Positions 16,857 through 26,062 of a stretch of DNA of 64,000 nucleotides are shown here, one piece after another; within the stretch, counting starts at the first letter, position 1; every line of letters begins with the position of its first letter. This DNA comes from BCD1 sp942492125 (GTDB lineage: Bacteria > Bacteroidota > Bacteroidia > Chitinophagales > Saprospiraceae). Made by a program: the position numbers and the translations under genes. The DNA is taken from positions 1-64,000 of the forward strand of contig CALODM010000009.1 in assembly GCA_942492125.1 (NCBI GenBank). Direction: 5' to 3'. The notes beneath the pieces are model-generated. The model saw only the letters and a list, made by a program, of their open reading frames with translations, was not told where the DNA came from and searched no databases.

Positions 16857-19316
16857 TTATTCACTACAAATTACTTTTTTGATAAGCACCTGATTGGCTG
16901 TTTTAAGCATAATGGTGTAAAGTCCAGGTTCCAGGTTAGCCGTTTGATCCCAGCTTATATGGTGAATCCCGGTATGGTATATGCCTGATGCCAGCTCCGC
17001 TACCAATTGACCATTAAGATTGTAAATCGCTATGTTCACATTCATGTCAGTTGGAATGAAAAATTCGATTTTGGCTTCTTTTGTAAATGGATTTGGAGAG
17101 ACGGAAAGCGCAGCAATATTGCCAGATATATTAGACATCATCGGTTCATAAGGAACTTCAAATGCTTCAAAATTACATTCAGCCTGCCCGGTAACAATAC
17201 CATTTGTCATAACTTCGGCTAAAATGATTAACTCATTGGCGTGCTGCATAGGTATTGATTCCCCTTTTAAATCGTTAACCTGGTTAATGAAAGCAATTAA
17301 GGACCCAATAGCCCCTTGTGAATTATCCAGGTTGAATTTATCAACGGCATTTTCAATTTTTACAGACAGTGCATTTTGGAGTCCGTGGTTCAGATCAAGA
17401 TCTTCAATCATTGCGAGCATAGTTTCCGAAATGGTACAGATGTCCATCATCTCATCACAGGCATAACCTACTCCATCATAATCGTAATCCTCCTGACCAG
17501 GATTGGCTATATAAGGACAATTATCACAGGCATCTCCCAGTTTATCCCCATCACTGTCGATGGTGAAAATGTTCCACTCATCCACATTGTTCCAGTTGTC
17601 AGCAGACCAGGCTGGATCATCGACCAGGATACAGGTCAAATCTGGATTTGTTTTTACATAATAAAAATAATCCGAAAGTAGGGGATTGTTGCCGTTGCGG
17701 AGATCAAGGTGGGTGATTGGGTTCCCGGTACAATAGAATTGGATTAATTGTGGATTGTTTGACAGATCGAGTTCCGTAATCTCATTTCTGGACACCCATA
17801 GCTTGGAAAGCATAGCATGAGCCGACAGGTCGATGTTTTTTATTTGATTGTCCGGGAAGTATAATAAGGACAGATTCAGATTAGCTGAAAGGTCGAGTTC
17901 AGTAAGTTGATTTACGTAGCAGTAAAGGGAATCTAATAAGGGATTAGCACTCAAATCAATTGCTGTCAAGTAATTACGACTGCATGCCAGAAGCCTTAAT
18001 TCCGGGTTGTGTGTCACATCAAGTTCCGTCAATTGATTTCTGTCACAATCGAGATAATTCAGCACTGGATTTTGAGTAACATTCAATTCAGTCAGATTGT
18101 TAATCCAGCATTCGAGGTGTTCCAATAATGGATTCTGAGTGATGTCCAGATGGTTGATCTCGTTATTGAAACAATCGAGGTAGTTGAGTTCGGGATTTTG
18201 GGTGACATCAAGGGGGCCTTGCAACTGGTTTTCCCGGCAAATCAATTTCTCCAAACCTGGACTTCCTGTAAGATTTAAACTGGTTATCTGATTACTTCCA
18301 CAGTCAATGGAGTCCAACCGGGGGTGATCACAAAGTGTTAGGGCGGTGATTAAATTATCCCTGCACATTATATATTGTAGTTGTGAATTATTACATAGAT
18401 TCAATTGGTCAATTTGATTCCTGTCGCACCATAAGTGCTGAAGATCAGGGGAGTTGGTCACATCCAGCGAGGGTAGTTCATTCCCTCCACACCAAAGGCC
18501 AACAAGTTTTGTATTGTTGGTCAGGTCCAAAAAAACAATGTCATTGTCATAACATTGAAGACCTTCCAGTTCCGGATTTTGGGTGACATCCAGCGAGGTA
18601 AGAAAGTTATCCCGGCAATCAAGACTGACCAATACGGGATTTTGGGAAACATCCAGACTCGTAAGTTGATTTTTATCGATCCAAAGATTTTTCAGGAATG
18701 GCTGATTGGTTACATCTATCGCCGCTAGCTGGTTGATACGAACATTGATGTCAGTCAATTGTGTATTTACTGAAACATCGAGGGCTGTCAGTTGATTTTC
18801 ATAAGCTTCAAACCTTTGCAGGTTCAGGTTCTGGGACAGATCGAGAGAAGATATATGATTCTCTGCACACCCCAGGTATTCAAGATCCGTATTTTGGGAA
18901 ACATCAATACTCGAAAGCTGATGCTCGACTTCCAGTGTATAAAGGAAAATATTGTTGGAAACGTCGATTTCCGTCAATTGGTTATAATGAAGATATAACC
19001 TGTGGAGGTTGGAGTTGTAAGTGAGGTCTAGTTGAGAAAGTTGATTGCTCCAGGCATAGAGTACATCCAATTGCGGACTTTCCGTGATGTCCAGTTCTGT
19101 TAGTTGATTCTCGATGCAGGCCAAAATTTCCAGCTTATCGCAGCCGGAAATGTTCAAGGTTTCCAATTGGTTCCGATGACAATACAAAGTAACTAACTCC
19201 GTATTGGCAGAGACATCCAGAGAAGTAAGGTCATTACTGTAACAATAAAGTATATTCAGGTTCACAAAGGCTTCAATACCTGAAAGGTCAGTAATGCCAG
19301 AATGCTCAACATACAA
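16857..19316 (-). CDS. secreted 21-residue leucine-rich repeat protein with T9SS tail (body of a frameshifted gene)
   Basis: About 25 tandem 21-residue repeats of the form LxxLDVxxNxxLxxLxCxxNQ fill roughly residues 30-560. They are followed by a thrombospondin type 3-like Ca-binding stretch (DSDGDKLGDACDNCP, then YDYDGVGYACD), a FIMAH-like helical domain (about 620-710) and a T9SS type A sorting domain beginning at SVSPNPF. The open frame begins with a TTG inside the conserved N-terminal region, and no signal peptide is in this frame. The true N-terminus is in another frame just upstream (19306-19491). Likely a surface adhesion or recognition protein; as sequenced it would not be exported. 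Confidence 0.85.
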   Translation of the reverse strand: MYVEHSGITDLSGIEAFVNLNILYCYSNDLTSLDVSANTELVTLYCHRNQLETLNISGCDKLEILACIENQLTELDITESPQLDVLYAWSNQLSQLDLTYNSNLHRLYLHYNQLTEIDVSNNIFLYTLEVEHQLSSIDVSQNTDLEYLGCAENHISSLDLSQNLNLQRFEAYENQLTALDVSVNTQLTDINVRINQLAAIDVTNQPFLKNLWIDKNQLTSLDVSQNPVLVSLDCRDNFLTSLDVTQNPELEGLQCYDNDIVFLDLTNNTKLVGLWCGGNELPSLDVTNSPDLQHLWCDRNQIDQLNLCNNSQLQYIMCRDNLITALTLCDHPRLDSIDCGSNQITSLNLTGSPGLEKLICRENQLQGPLDVTQNPELNYLDCFNNEINHLDITQNPLLEHLECWINNLTELNVTQNPVLNYLDCDRNQLTELDVTHNPELRLLACSRNYLTAIDLSANPLLDSLYCYVNQLTELDLSANLNLSLLYFPDNQIKNIDLSAHAMLSKLWVSRNEITELDLSNNPQLIQFYCTGNPITHLDLRNGNNPLLSDYFYYVKTNPDLTCILVDDPAWSADNWNNVDEWNIFTIDSDGDKLGDACDNCPYIANPGQEDYDYDGVGYACDEMMDICTISETMLAMIEDLDLNHGLQNALSVKIENAVDKFNLDNSQGAIGSLIAFINQVNDLKGESIPMQHANELIILAEVMTNGIVTGQAECNFEAFEVPYEPMMSNISGNIAALSVSPNPFTKEAKIEFFIPTDMNVNIAIYNLNGQLVAELASGIYHTGIHHISWDQTANLEPGLYTIMLKTANQVLIKKVICSE

Positions 19317-19491
19317 TTCGGTCGGTGCTTCCGCATCGGACCTTAGGATTCTTTGATCCAGGGTACCTCTGAATCAATTCCAAGTCAATGAGTTTCTGTT
19401 CAAAATGCCCATCAGGTATAGCAATATAATCAATTTCATAAGCACCAGTAAATAAGCATAAAGTCAATAGTAAAAAAAGGTAAGCTCTCAT
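19306..19491 (-). pseudogene. N-terminal fragment (signal peptide) of the LRR protein, out of frame
   Basis: Encodes MRAYLFLLLTLCLFTGAYE, a signal peptide, then IPDGHFEQKLIDLE, the usual N-terminal cap of these LRR proteins. Homologous reasoning predicts the continuation LGIDSEGTLDQRILRSDA. That peptide is present, but only after two frame changes: one base apparently lost after the IleAsp codons (about 19380) and a second in the GAGG/GTACC region (about 19370). The rest joins the 819-residue frame. Two close single-base losses in an otherwise good coding sequence fit either sequencing error or recent inactivation. Confidence 0.7.
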
Positions 19492-20062
19492 AATAATGAA
19501 GGAGTGGAAAATGGTGGTAAATTGTAATACAGCTCCAGGAAATGAATGGATGTTCGTACTATATTGTCCCTCGAGGTGTTGGGGAGGAAAAGGATTCGTT
19601 AAGTGGAATACATCAGTTAATTTTGAACAATGATTCGATCAAAAAAACTGATAAAAATCATGATTGTGGATGACTTTTGTCATTGTTGCTTATGCTGGAG
19701 CTTGTCTAAAATTTTCAATGCCTGATAATCAATATTTTACCTGAGATTGCTTGCCGCAATACCGGAAAGCTGGAAGAACCGGAAAATTGGATGAGCATAT
19801 TCCTTTTCCACCTTTCCTTTCTTACGTTTTTTCTCATGAATTAGAATTTCTTTGCGAAAAAACTAAGGAATCTCAATAAAATTTTAAAACATATTCTTAT
19901 TTATGATTCTTCGAAAGCCTTCAATCATTCCAGTCTTTAAGCAATGTAAATTACGGTACGTCGAATTTTATCAGCCTCCTGGATAAAAAACCTGTTATTA
20001 GATGGATTTTAATGCAAATTATTATCATCCCCCTTTATTCAAGTTCAAAAAAAATCCTGAAT
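19492..20062. other. 570-bp intergenic stretch holding MITE-like copy 1
   Basis: No gene is recognised. It holds the dispersed element at 19698-19892. Outside that it is AT-rich, with no open frame of note and no convincing promoter match. Confidence 0.6.
19698..19892 (+). repeat. MITE-like dispersed element, copy 1
   Basis: 195 bp closely similar to 46870-47067, with mostly scattered substitutions and a 4-bp indel. Its ends are imperfect inverted repeats: GAGCTTGTCTAAAATTTTCA at the left, and the complement of the right end reads GAATATGTTTTAAAATTTTA. No transposase is encoded. This fits a non-autonomous miniature element; the family is not identified. Confidence 0.65.
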
Positions 20063-20584
20063 ATGAAAGGTTCCTCTTTGAAAATTGCATCTACTTCCGG
20101 AAAAGGTAATTTCCAGATCAAAAAAGGTTCGCTTCCCATGTTTGAGGTGAAATACACCAGTTGGTTCTCTGGTCATGCGCAAACCAGATTTAAAGGAATC
20201 AGCATCGAAATAAAACCCGGTAATTTTTGGCAAACAAAATTCATGATCACCAGAAATGGCGTTGAAGCAGGGGAAATGGTTTTCCATACCAAAGGGTTTA
20301 TCACCATCCATCTTTTTGAAGGGTTTTCAGGTCATGCGGCCAATTTTCAATTTAAACCCAAAGGCTTCTGGAAATCCCATTATCTTTTGCTGGATGAAGC
20401 TGAAAATATGGTTATCCGCCTCCACCCCAAATGGGTGTGGCGAAAATTCAGCTATGATTATGAAGTAGAAATACAGCGTGAAGCATATGACGAAGCGTTT
20501 TTGACTGAATTATTGATATATTGTGGATACGCATGCAAAATCATTCAGGAAAAAAATGCCGCCACGACTGCTGCTGTAACGTAA
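20063..20584 (+). CDS. hypothetical protein, tubby/LURP-like beta-barrel
   Basis: 173 residues from the ATG at 20063; an upstream ATG at 20012 adds 17 poorly formed residues. The sequence is rich in short beta strands with Gly/Phe/Trp (SWFSGHAQTRFKGISIEI, HTKGFITIHLF), reminiscent of the LURP-one/tubby C-terminal-like fold. No signal peptide or catalytic motif is seen. It lies 21 nt upstream of the tube protein gene and is probably cotranscribed. Function unknown. Confidence 0.5.
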   Translation: MKGSSLKIASTSGKGNFQIKKGSLPMFEVKYTSWFSGHAQTRFKGISIEIKPGNFWQTKFMITRNGVEAGEMVFHTKGFITIHLFEGFSGHAANFQFKPKGFWKSHYLLLDEAENMVIRLHPKWVWRKFSYDYEVEIQREAYDEAFLTELLIYCGYACKIIQEKNAATTAAVT

Positions 20585-20605
20585 TTTATCACAAAATAAA
20601 CACCT

Positions 20606-21082
20606 ATGCCAGATACATCAAACAAGGATACCTACTATCCACCTGCAGGGTTTTATTTTCAGGTGCAATTTTCAGGCCAGGATATGCAGGATATAGGTCA
20701 CGGAGCTACCTTTCAGGAGGTGTCTGGAATTTCAGCTCAAATAGACACAGAAGAAGTTACCGAAGGATCAGCAAACCGTTTTGTCCATAGGGTGCCCGAC
20801 CGGGTAAAGTATGAAAATCTGGTGTTGAAAAGAGGTTTGTTGTATAGAAATACTCCAATGGCTAAATGGTGTATAGATGCCTTTAGTAACGGCCTGGGAA
20901 AGGCAGTAAAACCTAAAGACATTACTGTCAACTTATTAAATGCCGATGGCCATCCAGCCATGACCTGGACTTTCTTTAAAGCCTTCCCTGTTAAATGGGA
21001 GGTATCGTCATTCAATGCTCAGGATAATGAATTAGTCTTAGAATCGCTGGAAATCGCTTACACCTATTTTCAATCCCTTTAA
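20606..21082 (+). CDS. contractile-injection/phage tail tube protein (gp19-like)
   Basis: 158-residue protein of the T4-like gp19 / conserved phage tail region family that forms inner tubes of tailocins and extracellular contractile injection systems (Afp1/Pvc1-like). Typical features are the N-terminal YYPPAGFYFQVQF strand, FQEVSGISAQIDTEEV, the central LVLKRGLLYRNTPMAKW, and the C-terminal LESLEIAYTYF. Length is normal. No sheath, baseplate, spike, LysM or AAA+ gene lies nearby, so it is an orphan tube gene, which could be a relic or a repurposed protein. Confidence 0.85.
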   Translation: MPDTSNKDTYYPPAGFYFQVQFSGQDMQDIGHGATFQEVSGISAQIDTEEVTEGSANRFVHRVPDRVKYENLVLKRGLLYRNTPMAKWCIDAFSNGLGKAVKPKDITVNLLNADGHPAMTWTFFKAFPVKWEVSSFNAQDNELVLESLEIAYTYFQSL

Positions 21083-21227
21083 GACTAAATTCAGGTTCCT
21101 TTTGCCCTCGCATATAACCAAAACGGGTATTTATACCCTTTTCCCAGTGGAAATTATGACTCAATTTTGAAACGTCCCCTCTTTTACTTAGAAATGGAGG
21201 CAGGAATTTTTACTAAAATTGAACACC

Positions 21228-21413
21228 ATGCAAAAACAAAACCCATCCACTTCTTCAGGTCTGGATACATTCAACCATGTCGTTGTCCTAATGCTGGAAA
21301 ACCGTTCTTTTGATAATCTCTTAGGCTATTTATACGATGATAAAAACGGCGTGCCCTGTGTTTATTGGTCTGAAGAAATGGACAAAGTGTCGACTGTCGT
21401 AAATAGTTTATAA
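21228..21413 (+). pseudogene. truncated phospholipase C / phosphoesterase family N-terminus
   Basis: 61 residues with FNHVVVLMLENRSFDNLLGY, the N-terminal metal-site motif of the phosphoesterase (PF04185) family, whose members are normally several hundred residues long. After GVP the sequence no longer matches the family, and a TAA follows shortly. The remainder is not found in the next kilobase, so this is a 3'-deleted remnant. Confidence 0.75.
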
Positions 21414-21458
21414 AAGCATCTCCCTAATTCATAGGTTTATATTGCTTTTGAGTGACGA

Positions 21459-22178
21459 ATGCTTTATATTTCCGTTTTGGATTTGACTGGAGCATTCCGG
21501 CCGAACTGGGAAGATGTATCCCTTTCAAAAAAAGAATTTTTAATGGAAGCCTTTATAGACGATTTAATAGACAATTTCAGACGACCCGAAAGAGTTACCG
21601 AATTTATCCAGTTGGCCAAACAATTTGAATTTGGATTCAAAGTAAAGGAAAAGTTTGTCGATCAACCTTACTTCCTGAAAGGTTTTGATATTTTCAAAGG
21701 TAAAAAATCTAAGCGGCTCAAGGCCATTTTACGTAAAAATGAAACTTCTTTTAACGGAGTGGTAAGGATTTACGATTATGTATATTACGGGGAACTCAAA
21801 AAACGAATCACGACCATTTTTGAGATTCGGAGCAATGAATTTGACTTCAATAAATTTGAGATACGCCCCAAAGGGACCCTTAACCAACTCCAGGAATTTT
21901 TTATCGATAAAGTAAGGCCCTTTCCGGAAAAGAAAGAGTTTCACAGCAAATATGAAGTAAAAACAGAAGATAGCATTACCTTCGAAGCGGAGGTGGGAAG
22001 CAGGTTTCTGGAAGATATAGCCCGGAAAAAGGGCCTGTATTTGGAGGCGGATGCCGATTATCTTTTGGTATATTACCGCCACCAAAAAATTCCCTCCAAA
22101 GAAATCATGGTTGAATATGATTTTGTGCTCGACATGATTGAACATATCCTTTATGATTATTCAGACGATTTCGTTTGA
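21459..22178 (+). CDS. hypothetical protein
   Basis: 239 residues (211 if the ATG at 21543, MEAFIDDLIDNF, is the start). It is rich in charged and aromatic residues with mixed helix/strand character. There is no signal peptide, membrane segment or recognised motif. It lies directly after a truncated phosphoesterase fragment, in the accessory stretch before the MBL gene. Compositionally it looks like a real coding sequence; I do not recognise the family. Confidence 0.55.
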   Translation: MLYISVLDLTGAFRPNWEDVSLSKKEFLMEAFIDDLIDNFRRPERVTEFIQLAKQFEFGFKVKEKFVDQPYFLKGFDIFKGKKSKRLKAILRKNETSFNGVVRIYDYVYYGELKKRITTIFEIRSNEFDFNKFEIRPKGTLNQLQEFFIDKVRPFPEKKEFHSKYEVKTEDSITFEAEVGSRFLEDIARKKGLYLEADADYLLVYYRHQKIPSKEIMVEYDFVLDMIEHILYDYSDDFV

Positions 22179-22241
22179 TTTTCGTAAAGGCAAATGATAC
22201 GCGCTCATAATGCTGATGTGGTAAAATTGAACTACCTGATT

Positions 22242-22938
22242 ATGAGAAAACTTACGGACAAGGTTTACCAGATCACCTTAGGCCTTGTAAATGCTTTCCT
22301 GGTGGATAGCGACGGTCTCACCTTGATCGATACAGGATACAAGGGAAGCACAGACAAAATTTTCAAAGCCATTTCCAAAGGGGGAAAAAATCCTAAAGAT
22401 ATTAAAAGGGTAATCCTTACGCATTTACACATGGATCATGCGGGAAGTGCAGCGGAGATTAAACGCCGGCTGAAGGTGCCAGTCCTGGCTCACGAAGCGG
22501 ATGCTCCGCTGATTGAAAAAGGCGCCGGCGGACGGTCATCCAATACTGGCTCGCCCGGACTATTGAACTGGCTGGCTTTTAACCTTTTTTGTAAAAGGAA
22601 CTCCCATGGATACCGAGCCCGTCAGGGTCAATCAGCAGCTGAAAGACCAGCAAGTGCTGGATATCGCAGGAGGCATCAAAATTATTCATACACCAGGGCA
22701 CACCAAAGGGCATATTGCTTTATTGATACCGGAAGAAAACCTGTTGATTGCCGGAGATCTGTGTGCCAATATGTTGGGCCTGGGCTGGAGTGTGATTTAT
22801 GAAGACAGGGATCTGGCCAGGCAGAGCATTGAAAAGGTTGCTCAACTGGATTTTGACCAGGCGGTTTTTGGGCATGGAAAGCCGATTAAAAGCAAGGCAA
22901 GCCTCAGGTTCCGGGAACTTTGTCACACATTCAGATAA
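22242..22938 (+). pseudogene. MBL-fold metallo-hydrolase with a frameshift in a T6 run
   Basis: Metallo-beta-lactamase-fold hydrolase read in two frames. The first frame from the ATG at 22242 encodes MRKLTDKVYQI and the metal motif THLHMDHAG (HxHxDH at about 61-66). The second frame carries HTPGHTKGHI, the GDL metal Asp and the FGHGKP end. Removing one T from the six-T run at 22585-22590 fuses them into a normal protein of about 231 residues with NLFVKGTPMDTEP at the junction. No metal-ligand motif appears lost, so the break is either a homopolymer error or very recent. The 3' end overlaps the convergent CBS gene by 16 bp. Confidence 0.8.
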
Positions 22939-23582
22939 TTCATCAAGGACTCATACCTTTCCTTAAGGGTATCGATATACTCTACTTCGTTAAAGGAAGC
23001 CTTGACGTTGTATTCATAACGCTCGAAGGAAGCCAATATGGCATTGATCTGTTGATTGCTGACTTTCAGGGTTACTTCTATTAGGGAGGAATCGTGGCTG
23101 GCAGTAACATATGCGCTGAGGATCACGGCATTTTCAGATTCTACGATTCTGGAAATTTCTGACAATACATAATCTCTCTTGGCCATTTCCAGCACAATGA
23201 TACTTCCCGGCTCGCTAAAAGGTAATGTTTTGGCAAAGTTGTGCAAAACATCCTCCATAGTCACCAAGCCCACATAGTGCTGTTCATTGTCTATGACAGG
23301 AACCACCGTAAGATTATAATCGGCCATGAGCTTCATGAGCTCGTAAAGGTGGGATTCGCTGAACACACATGGCTTGGGGAGGGAAAGCGCATAAGTGCCA
23401 ATTGCCTGACTGGCATCGTTGTCCAGGATATCTTCTTCCGAAACGAGCCCTAATAACTCTTTGTCATTCACGACAGGCAGGTGCCTCACGTGGAAGTCAC
23501 TCATCATCTCCAGGGCGTTCTCACCGGAGTCGGACGTTCTCAGAGGGACTATTATATTTGATATAAGCGTTTTTGCGATCAT
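22923..23582 (-). CDS. CBS-domain pair protein with C-terminal ACT-like region
   Basis: 219 residues. Two CBS motifs (about 1-60 with HLPVVNDKELLGLVSEEDIL, about 75-128 with VVPVIDNEQHYVGLVTMEDVL) form a Bateman module that would bind an adenine nucleotide. Residues 145-210 resemble an ACT-like ferredoxin fold (SIIVLEMAKRDYVLSEISRI). Probably a cytoplasmic sensor. Its start codon directly follows the stop of the TM2-domain gene upstream (TAAATG), so the two form an operon. Confidence 0.85.
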   Translation of the reverse strand: MIAKTLISNIIVPLRTSDSGENALEMMSDFHVRHLPVVNDKELLGLVSEEDILDNDASQAIGTYALSLPKPCVFSESHLYELMKLMADYNLTVVPVIDNEQHYVGLVTMEDVLHNFAKTLPFSEPGSIIVLEMAKRDYVLSEISRIVESENAVILSAYVTASHDSSLIEVTLKVSNQQINAILASFERYEYNVKASFNEVEYIDTLKERYESLMNYLNV

Positions 23583-24458
23583 TTATTTTTCTGCAAGCAG
23601 TTTTTTCTTCTGAACGGCAAACTCATCTTCCGTGAGCAGGCCTTTTTTTCTAAGTTCTCCGAGTTTGTTTAATTGTTCCAGCAAATCGCCGGAAATTGTT
23701 GGGTTCTGTTCTTTTTTTAAATCGAGCAGGTTTTCCTTAGGTGATTCCAGACGCTGGGTTAGCTGGAATTTGTTTTTTTCAAAAGTTTCAAATTCTTCCT
23801 GGACGCGAATATATGCCAGGGCATCATGATTTCGGATTCGATCGAAATCGGAGAATCCGAAACTCACAGCCTTATCCAGGTGTTCAAAAGCTTTTTCCGC
23901 ATTTTCAACCAGGGAGTAGGCACAGGCGATATTAAAATGTATCGCAATATCACGAGGATTGACCTCCAGCACTTTTTTGAAATCCTTGATAGCACCTTCG
24001 TAGTCGTAATCCTTGAATTTTTTGATGCCACTCGCTTTGTAGGGACTTACGGCCGCAATTTTCTGGCGCTGGGTCGGTTTCGGTTTTGTGCGGGTTCTCT
24101 GCATATCGCGGGCAGACTTTCTTTCAAAATCCGGACGTTCTTTACGTGTCCTTCTCTGTTCCCTGTATCGCTGACGTTCCCTTTCTCTTCTGTCGTATTC
24201 TCCGTCCCTGCCTTGCTCTTTCAGATATTTTTTGTTGTACTTTTTGTCAAATTCCTTCTCATCCATTGACAAAAAAACGATTGCATCGATCACCCCGATA
24301 ATCGCGGCCACCGGCCATCCGAACATCCTCCAGCCTGCACTAAAGAGAAAGATCATCCCAATGCCCATCCCTATTTGCCCCAGGTAAAACCTGTGGACAC
24401 CAAAGGAGCCGAAAAAGAAGGCCATGATAGCGGCAATGTTTTTGTTCTTCATATTCAA
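23583..24458 (-). CDS. TM2-domain protein with TPR and SHOCT
   Basis: 291 residues. The N-terminal TM2 domain has two membrane helices (residues about 8-65, AAIMAFFFGSFGVHRFYLG). A long basic Arg-rich stretch (about 85-140) follows, then TPR-like repeats (about 150-225). A short SHOCT motif forms the end (LGELRKKGLLTEDEFAVQKKKLL). It may start at M1 or M3. The SHOCT and TPR parts suggest an oligomeric membrane-associated scaffold; the exact role is unknown. It is upstream of, and abuts, the CBS gene. Confidence 0.8.
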   Translation of the reverse strand: MNMKNKNIAAIMAFFFGSFGVHRFYLGQIGMGIGMIFLFSAGWRMFGWPVAAIIGVIDAIVFLSMDEKEFDKKYNKKYLKEQGRDGEYDRRERERQRYREQRRTRKERPDFERKSARDMQRTRTKPKPTQRQKIAAVSPYKASGIKKFKDYDYEGAIKDFKKVLEVNPRDIAIHFNIACAYSLVENAEKAFEHLDKAVSFGFSDFDRIRNHDALAYIRVQEEFETFEKNKFQLTQRLESPKENLLDLKKEQNPTISGDLLEQLNKLGELRKKGLLTEDEFAVQKKKLLAEK

Positions 24459-24527
24459 ATGCTAGGTATTTTGCAATTCTTTGTAACTAAGTAACCTCAA
24501 AAATTCCAGTTTTGTTGCAAATCTTCT

Positions 24528-25787
24528 TCAATTAGGTACAAAAAATCGACAAGATAATACCGTAAAGTCGTCAGGGTATTTTTCTTCCCCGATAAAAGTC
24601 TCTATGTATGCTTTCAGTTTCTCCGTAAATTCTTTGGCGGAAACCAGGTAGTGGCCCTGCACAAAATGTTGTAACTTATCTTCAGAGAGAAACATCCCTT
24701 CATTATTTCGAATATCCGTCAAACCATCGGTGAAACTTAATATGACCGCTTCTCCCTTCAGGGCAATTTCCCCAACTTCCAGTTTTGGTAACTGGTCAAA
24801 TAAACCCAGCAGGGTACAACCTTTGTCCAAAAGGTGTAAATGACCATCATCCACCAGGATTGGCGGCGTGTGCCCGGCATTGATATAGCGAAGGCTGCGC
24901 TGCTCTATATCGTATTCACCTATAAAAAAGGTAATGAATTTATCCCCGAGCGTAATGCGGTTGACTGCTCCGTTGATGTCGTGTATAAAACCATCAAGAC
25001 TTTCCCGGTGCTTATTAATCAGCGTTTTAAAGTTTGCCTGAAAATTGGCCATCAACAAGGCAGCACTAACTCCTTTGCCGGAAATATCTCCAATGCAAAA
25101 GACCATTTTACCGTCTTCGAATTCCAGAAAGTCCAGGTAATCCCCGCCTACCCGAAAATGAGGCTTGTAAATTCCCGCCAACTCATAATGTTTGTTGGCA
25201 GGCAACTCCTGAGGGATGAGAAGACGCTGCATTTCGGCGGCAAGCTCCATTTCCTTATTGTACCTTTCCTGTTCAATTTGTTGTTTGAACAGCCGCTTAT
25301 TCTCGATGGCAACAGCAATAACATTGGTAATGGTCGTAATGAGCTGCACTTTGTTGTACATATCCTCTTCGTCCGTAAACCCGCCAATGAATACGTAGGC
25401 AATCGGAAATTGCTTGTGTGCAACAGGGATAACCACATCAAACTGGCTGATCAGGGGATGTTTTTCATCCTCCAGGTTATTAGGCCCCTTGATTTTAGCA
25501 AGGGTGGCCGTTATATCCTCCTTGAGCAGTTTTTTGGCAATACCAATCGAGGTGGCACAGTGCCAGTTACCCTTTTCGCATTTGACAAAAAGCGCCATTT
25601 TTTTCACAGCCAGCTCCCAACTCAGAAACGAGTGATACATATCATACAGCTCCTCCGCAGAGACGTTGTCGTTGATCGCCTGCGTTATGGTCAGAAGACT
25701 GTTGATCTGTAACCGCTTCAGGTTGAGCTCTTTTTCTAAAGCTTCCAGTTTCGAAAGTCCCATTTTTATATTTGACAAGTCGGACAT
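24528..25787 (-). CDS. SpoIIE-type PP2C phosphatase with N-terminal sensor region
   Basis: 419 residues. A short coiled coil is followed by a GAF-like domain (about 35-170), a linker helix (KQQIEQERYNKEMELAAEMQ) and a SpoIIE/RsbU Ser/Thr phosphatase domain (about 200-415). The metal-binding Asp motifs are present: GGDYLDF, GDISGKGVSAALLM, SFTDGLTD, and PDDFT at the end. Such enzymes usually dephosphorylate anti-sigma-factor antagonists. No partner kinase or STAS gene is adjacent. Cytoplasmic; no membrane segments. Confidence 0.9.
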   Translation of the reverse strand: MSDLSNIKMGLSKLEALEKELNLKRLQINSLLTITQAINDNVSAEELYDMYHSFLSWELAVKKMALFVKCEKGNWHCATSIGIAKKLLKEDITATLAKIKGPNNLEDEKHPLISQFDVVIPVAHKQFPIAYVFIGGFTDEEDMYNKVQLITTITNVIAVAIENKRLFKQQIEQERYNKEMELAAEMQRLLIPQELPANKHYELAGIYKPHFRVGGDYLDFLEFEDGKMVFCIGDISGKGVSAALLMANFQANFKTLINKHRESLDGFIHDINGAVNRITLGDKFITFFIGEYDIEQRSLRYINAGHTPPILVDDGHLHLLDKGCTLLGLFDQLPKLEVGEIALKGEAVILSFTDGLTDIRNNEGMFLSEDKLQHFVQGHYLVSAKEFTEKLKAYIETFIGEEKYPDDFTVLSCRFFVPN

Positions 25788-26062
25788 CCTGGTTTGTGTT
25801 TAAAAGCTGATTGCTGTAATTTCCTGGTTTACAAAATGTTTATTTCCTTTTAGATAATTGAACAGTTTACGCTATCCCGTTTCGATCAGCTGGAAAACGG
25901 TCAATTTTACCTTAATCAACAAATATCGTAAATTATGCTGAAATTGTTATTACTCAGGTGAAGGAATAAGGAAACAGTATGTTTTGGCTTTTTTATTTTA
26001 CATTTACAAATGACATATTACAACGATTCACCCTGTAAGTCTAATACACAAAATGTCAAAAC

